Below are positions 59,085 to 64,000 of a DNA stretch of 64,000 nt, piece by piece. Each line of letters opens with the position of its first letter. The first letter of the stretch is position 1. Made by a program: the position numbers and the translations under genes. The stretch is from Antennarius striatus (Eukaryota; Chordata; Actinopteri; Lophiiformes; Antennariidae), in contig NC_090785.1 of NCBI RefSeq assembly GCF_040054535.1, positions 11,150,001 through 11,214,000 of the forward strand, written 5' to 3'. Below the pieces are notes generated by a model. That model saw only the letters and a program-made list of their open reading frames with translations, searched no databases and was not told the origin of the DNA.

Positions 59085-61469
59085 CTCAGGAGAACCATCA
59101 CTATCTCCAAACACATCAGCAAAGTCTGTTGGGCTTTTCCTCAGAGTCTGCTCAGCAGGCAGTGTGTTGTCATTGTATGACGTCACAAACTTGAAGTCAC
59201 TGGTTCTAGATCCTGTTGTCAGGTATGCGTCATAATTGTAAGCGCTGCGCAAAGTTCCTGTGCCGTCAACATCTGCGTAATTAGGAGGCAGATAAGCGCC
59301 GGGGATGGTGACTGCTCCATCAAACAACAGTCTGGGTTTTCTCCTGCGACAAAACCTCACACCCAGGATGATGATGATGAAGGTGAGAAAGAAGGTGGAC
59401 ACACACACCAGAGCGATGATCAGATAAGACGTCAGTTTGGAATTCTTCTCGTCGTAAGAAATGTCCTTCAGTTCTGGCACCTCAGCCAAGTTATCAGAGA
59501 TGAGTAAATACATGGAGCAGGTGGCAGAGAGAGAGGGCTGTCCGTTATCTTTCACGGACACAATCAGGTTCTGTTTCATGCTGTCAGATTGTGAAATGTC
59601 CCGCTGGGTCCGGATCTCTCCGCTGTGGACACCAATAGTGAAAAGTCCCGGATCGGTGGATTTGACTATCTGATAGGACAGCCAGGCGTTCTGTCCAGAG
59701 TCCGCGTCCACCGCTATCACTTTGGACACCACAGAGCCTCCGTGGGCAGCTTTGGGGACCAGCTCGGTCATGAACGAGCTGCCCTCCGGGGCGGGGTACA
59801 GGATCTGAGGACAGTTGTCATTCACATCCGATATGAACACACTGACGGTCACGTTGCTGCTGAGCGGAGGAGAACCGTTGTCTCTGGCCATCAGGTGGAC
59901 TTGAAAACTCCTCATGTGTTCATAATCGAACGACCTGACAGCGTGGATCACCCCCGTGTCTCCGTTCACAGACACGTAGGAGGACACCGGGGCACCGTTC
60001 ACCTCACCGGCTAACACAGAATAAATCACGGTACCGTTTTGTCTCCAGTCGGGGTCTCGAGCAGTAACGGAACATAAAGTGGAGCCAGCTTTGTTATTTT
60101 CACTCACATATGCGCTGTAGGACTGTTCCTCAAACACAGGGGGGTTGTCGTTGATGTCTGCTACAGACAAGTGAAGACTTTTGGAGGAGGACAGAGGTGG
60201 AGAGCCCTCGTCAGTGGCAGTGATTGTAATGTTGTAATCAGACACCACTTCACGGTCCAGTTGTCCTGTGGTCACCAGAGAATAATAGTTTTTGATAGAC
60301 GGAACCAACTTGAAAGGGACGTTTTGCTGAATAGAACAGCGGACCTGTCGGTTCTTCTCAGAGTCTCGATCCTGCACGTTAATGATGCCCACCTCTGTAC
60401 CAGGTGACACGTTCTCAGCCACGGGATCGGTCAGAGATTTTACATGTATCACAGGTGCATTATCATTCACATCAGTGATGTCAATGGTCACCTTTGCCTC
60501 TGAAGACAGACCATAACCATCTTTTGCTTCAACGAACATTTCATAATTGGATCCTTCTTCATAATCTATTCCACCTCTCACACTGATTTCTCCTGTTTTC
60601 TCATCTAATGAAAAAAGCTTCAGTGATTTCTCAGAGATTCGGCTAAATTCATAAGTGACCTCTCCATTAACACCTTCATCTGCGTCTGATGCACGTACTG
60701 TAATTACTGGGGTATTTATCTCCGAGTTTTCTGGTAACGTGGTTGTGTATACGGCTTCAGAGAAGACTGGGGCGTTATCATTAGCATCGAGTACAGTGAC
60801 GTGTATGGCTACAGTACCTGATCTCTGAGGCGAACCACCATCCACAGCTGTCAGTAGTAATTTTATGTCTTGCTGCTCCTCTCGGTCTAATTCCCTGTCT
60901 AAAACTAATTCACCATATTTTGTACCAGCATTTGACGTCTGAATATTGAAGACAAAATGCGGGTTTTCTTCCAAAATATAGGTCTCAACGGAATTCGTTC
61001 CTATATCAGCATCGTGTGCTGCATTAATGCGATACCTTGCTCCTTTGACAGCCGACTCCCTGATTTCCAGTTTAATCCTGTCCTTCTGGAAAGTCGGTGC
61101 ATTGTCGTTTACATCTTGCACTTGCAGGGACAACCGGTGTAACTCCAGGGGGTTCTCTAAAAGGAGGTCGAATCTCAGAAAACACGAAAGCTTTTCTCCG
61201 CAATGCTCCTCTCTGTCTATTCTTTCTGCAACGACCAAATCACCGCTTCGAAGGTTGATCTCGCAGTATTGTCTGTCGTTTCCTTCTATATCAATCCGAG
61301 CTTTACGGGAAGACAGTTTATTCAATTCCAGCCCAAGATCCTTGGCGATGTTTCCAATTAAAGATCCACGTTTGAGCTCCTCCATTACCGAGTAACTCGG
61401 GTCTCCGTGTGCGTAAAACATGACAATAAAGAAAAAGACACTGCCCTGAAGGACGCCCCTTCCATTCAT
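59085..61469 (-). CDS. VE10: gamma-type (Pcdh2) clustered protocadherin variable exon, third group
   Basis: Encodes 795 residues. The signal peptide is [20 protein letters not shown] then HG, and the mature start is [22 protein letters not shown]1-EC3 are distinct at almost every variable site (EC2 [22 protein letters not shown]3 [20 protein letters not shown]). Around [14 protein letters not shown] in EC4 it joins the common sequence abruptly, near 60425-60440, and stays with it to FADVFGD. It ends SDGSPE before a GTAGGACAT donor, like VE8. It is the clearest case of an old, diverged front half joined to the shared back half. The symbol is family-level. Confidence 0.96.
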
Positions 61470-61661
61470 GGCTGCCGGTCAAAATGATACCTGGACAATT
61501 AAAACAATTTTTTTTTCCACGTTTGGAACAGAATCTATTGTAATCGTGGGTGCCCTGAACGATTTTCCTCGTGGTTGTTCATAAAAATACAGAAATTGTG
61601 GGCGGTCGGTACAAATAATGGCTGTTGTGCAAAGATGGCTGAACATTTAACTCCATCGCTG

Positions 61662-61682
61662 GTCTATAGTGACCCCCTCTGT
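61662..61682 (-). promoter_or_regulatory. VE10 candidate promoter element
   Basis: Gene strand ACAGAGGGGGTCACTATAGA followed by CCAGCG. The flanking TATA and CCAGCG match the VE1 element, but the core is GGGGGTCAC. It lies about 200 bp before the ATG. Whether CTCF binds it cannot be judged by eye. Confidence 0.45.
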
Positions 61683-61689
61683 AAAAATA

Positions 61690-62813
61690 CGATACAACAG
61701 TTTTGCAGAAATTATTAAAGTTCTATCACTTCATCAAGTTTCGTAAGTGTTTAAATTACAACACACTACCACGATGGAACAAATGACACACTGAAGTCGC
61801 TTTAGTCTTTGCGTAAAGCTGGACGTTCCATGTTTGTGCTTGAAAAGTTCAGATAAGATCGTTGGCCCTCATTAATAAAAATGATTCCAACGTGATTCAT
61901 GGTGGGTGACGTGATGCAGCAATTATGTCACAATTATTCATTATATATTGTATCATCCACAAGTGTTCAAATCAAACGTGTTGTTAAAACTCTCTTTCTA
62001 TGTGTCTTTCGTCCTCTCTAAAGCAAATGGAATGATAGTAATTGAAGAAATGCACTCAAAAAAAGAAAAATAATGGCTCCTGTTCCTCAAAAATGTCACA
62101 AGAAATTGCGATTGACGTAAAGGAATTATATCAACCTAAGACATGAGCAACTGAGCAAAAGGATGGCTCTTACAAATGACTGGATCTACAGACAAGTAAA
62201 GCACCTCTCAAACTAAAGACAAAACAGGATGTGATGTTTATCGACAATATTATTTTACCTTTAATTAAAGGATGTTAATAATTCAGAGACCGAAAGTTTT
62301 CTCAAAAACATGGTCCATTCAGAACAGAAAATGTATGAGTCAAAAAAATTAATTTGAAATCGTTTTTTCCGCTCTACTTAGGTCGACCGAAATTGCAGCG
62401 TCAACAAATGAAATAAGGAAGCGGTGATTAAGCACCAAGGACAGAGACACAAGGAACCAAATCCTTCAACTCGTCAAGGACATCTCGATGTGCTCATGCA
62501 GAGTCAGAAAGGAATGCTGGAGTTTCACATTTGACATCGGCATATGTCAAGAAAATTTGCATATATGAGGAAACACTCATGCAATGGAAGGATTGCGCAG
62601 TGTGTCAATTTACATCAGCCGAAACGGTTAACAAGATAGAAAAAAAGTGAAACTGGATGCAAAATTCAGCAGATTCACATGAAAACGTGTGTTTCATCGT
62701 TTAGTGGCTTAAATGTATGGAATGTAAATAAATAACTAAAAGGCAATACGTTCAGTACTTAACTTTATCATAAATATTCCTTATTTTATAAAAAAAGCGT
62801 CACGTGTCCCTAC
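61690..62813. other. Noncoding gap between VE10 and the VE11 remnant
   Basis: AT-rich DNA with no match seen to the other gaps in this window and no recognisable gene, repeat or mobile element. Confidence 0.6.
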
Positions 62814-63068
62814 CTCAAGGGAGTCACCACAATCTCCAAACACATCAGCGAAGTCTGTTGGGCTTTTCCTCAGAATCTGCTCAGCAGGCAGCGTGTTATC
62901 ATTGTATGACGTCACAAACTTGAAGTCACTGGTTCTAGATCCTGTTGTCAGGTATGCGTCATAATTGTAAGCGCTGCGCAAAGTTCTTGTACCGTCAACA
63001 TCTGCGTAATTAGGAGGCAGATAAGCGCTGAGGATGGTGACTGCTCCATCAAACAACAGTCTGGGTTT
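62814..63068 (-). pseudogene. VE11: truncated variable exon (cytoplasmic end only)
   Basis: Only the last 85 or so codons of a variable exon remain, from KPRLLFD through FADVFGD to CGDSLE and a GTAGGGACAC donor. Homology stops inside the first cytoplasmic codons at about 63068; the next base already belongs to the noncoding block that lies right of other exons (compare 58379). The whole ectodomain, membrane span, signal peptide and promoter are gone, consistent with one deletion of at least 2.1 kb. The remnant carries replacements in positions fixed elsewhere: ILSAYLPPN for [16 protein letters not shown] for GTGTLRS, EQILRKS for EQTLRKS. It has drifted without constraint or correction, although the donor looks intact. 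Confidence 0.9.
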
Positions 63069-63762
63069 ATTTGCTTTATGCTGTCTTCCCGAAATTTATC
63101 ATATTGTAAATATCAATTGTCTCCAAATAATTTGTGTCGACTCCGTCAGATCAATTTGTGCACTAAGTTAAATCCTGTTAAGTCCTGTTATATTTATAAT
63201 ATATTTATATGTACTGTATTGGAGGACTAGTGTTAGCCTCAAGAGAATGATGCGCTGCATTGCTGATGGAGCGGAGGTGCAGAAGCAGACACTAGGAGAC
63301 TAAATATTGTCTCCTACAGAAAACTATTTGAGTCATCATTTTGCCTCCCTATTCACAACCGTTACACAGGCAGCATTATACTACAGCTTTATGAGAGTGC
63401 AAAATAAACAGGAGCAATCAAAAGTTTAGATGAAAAAACAACACTAAATATACTTCAACAAGCGCTACATGTGTGTTTGCGTAATATCCGAGAGAGATGG
63501 TTTTCACAATACTGCAAAAAATAAAATGGAAATGTGATCAACTTGATCTGTTATTATTTTGAGTACCGAGAGATTAAGTGACTGGATACTGACAGCTGAA
63601 AGTGCAATTGTTTTCCAATATTAATAACTTCGGGAACAAGTTTGACGTGATTGAAAATGTATACTGAAGTTACCAAAAAACAAAAAAAAGTAAAGCACAG
63701 GACAAAAGAAACAGGTATGTTCAGGAAATATAAAAGGAATATAGTGATATATTATGTCCTAC
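63068..63762. repeat. Noncoding block, copy 3 of 3 (partial)
   Basis: Matches about 47440-48150 and 58380-59084, the part of the block nearest the VE8 and VE10 splice donors. Its right-hand two thirds were lost in the deletion that truncated VE11. No gene was recognised. Confidence 0.85.
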
Positions 63763-64000
63763 CTCAGGAGAACCATCACTATCTCCAAACACATCAGCAA
63801 AGTCTGTTGGGCTTTTCCTCAGAGTCTGCTCAGCAGGCAGTGTGTTGTCATTGTATGACGTCACAAACTTGAAGTCACTGGTTCTAGATCCTGTTGTCAG
63901 GTATGCGTCATAATTGTAAGCGCTGCGCAAAGTTCCTGTGCCGTCAACATCTGCGTAATTAGGAGGCAGGTAAGCGCCGGGGATGGTGACTGCTCCATCA
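63763..64000 (-). CDS. VE12: gamma-type protocadherin variable exon, 3' end only (runs off window)
   Basis: The last 79 or so codons before the donor are present ([18 protein letters not shown] and onward to [13 protein letters not shown], then GTAGGACAT). The remaining exon lies beyond position 64000. The sequence equals VE8 at the protein level, including the 13-codon tail that would follow if the donor were skipped. It is expected to be a full exon. The symbol is family-level. Confidence 0.9.

Noticed and set aside
1-64000. CRISPR arrays, tRNA or rRNA genes, bacterial-type operons
   Set aside because: None seen; the window is vertebrate genomic DNA.

Overview
The window is part of a teleost fish clustered protocadherin locus of the gamma (Pcdh2) type. 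Ten complete large variable exons, one broken exon and one exon cut by the window edge all lie on the minus strand, so transcription runs from high to low coordinates. Each complete exon carries its own promoter on its right. It encodes a signal peptide, six cadherin repeats (EC1-EC6), one membrane span and a short cytoplasmic part, and it stops at a splice donor (GAG^GTATGA or GAG^GTAGGA). The shared constant exons are not seen here and should lie beyond position 1. Fish origin is suggested by the Pcdh2-type sequences, the fish-type L2-like and RTE LINE remnants, a tRNA-type SINE with a fish-like 3' part, a Tc1-like element and long CA/GT repeats.

Layout, left to right. Exons VE1-VE6 form one ectodomain group ([13 protein letters not shown] start), VE7-VE9 a second ([19 protein letters not shown]) and VE10 a third ([13 protein letters not shown]). 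VE1+VE2 and VE3+VE4 are two copies of a 13.3 kb tandem duplication. VE5 and VE6 with their upstream flanks are two copies of a 7.2-7.3 kb tandem duplication that carries a decayed hAT element and a 5'-truncated LINE. The flanks between VE7/VE8, VE9/VE10 and VE11/VE12 are three copies of one noncoding block. The VE8-VE9 gap is the most transposon-rich. VE11 is a cytoplasmic-end remnant left by a deletion.

The sequence is strikingly mosaic. From the EC3/EC4 border through the cytoplasmic domain all ten complete exons are almost identical, even at silent sites. Diversity is confined to EC1-EC3, the signal peptides and the last few codons before the splice donor. Several exons are visible recombinants: VE2, VE6 and VE9. 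Each complete exon has a CTCF-like conserved promoter element 100-200 bp before its start codon, and the element itself differs between the groups. In the known biology of this family, a neuron picks a few such promoters through CTCF looping, splices the chosen exon to common constant exons, and displays the product for homophilic self-recognition. I see no sign of a wholly new system; the interest lies in how this array duplicates, homogenises and reshuffles its modules.
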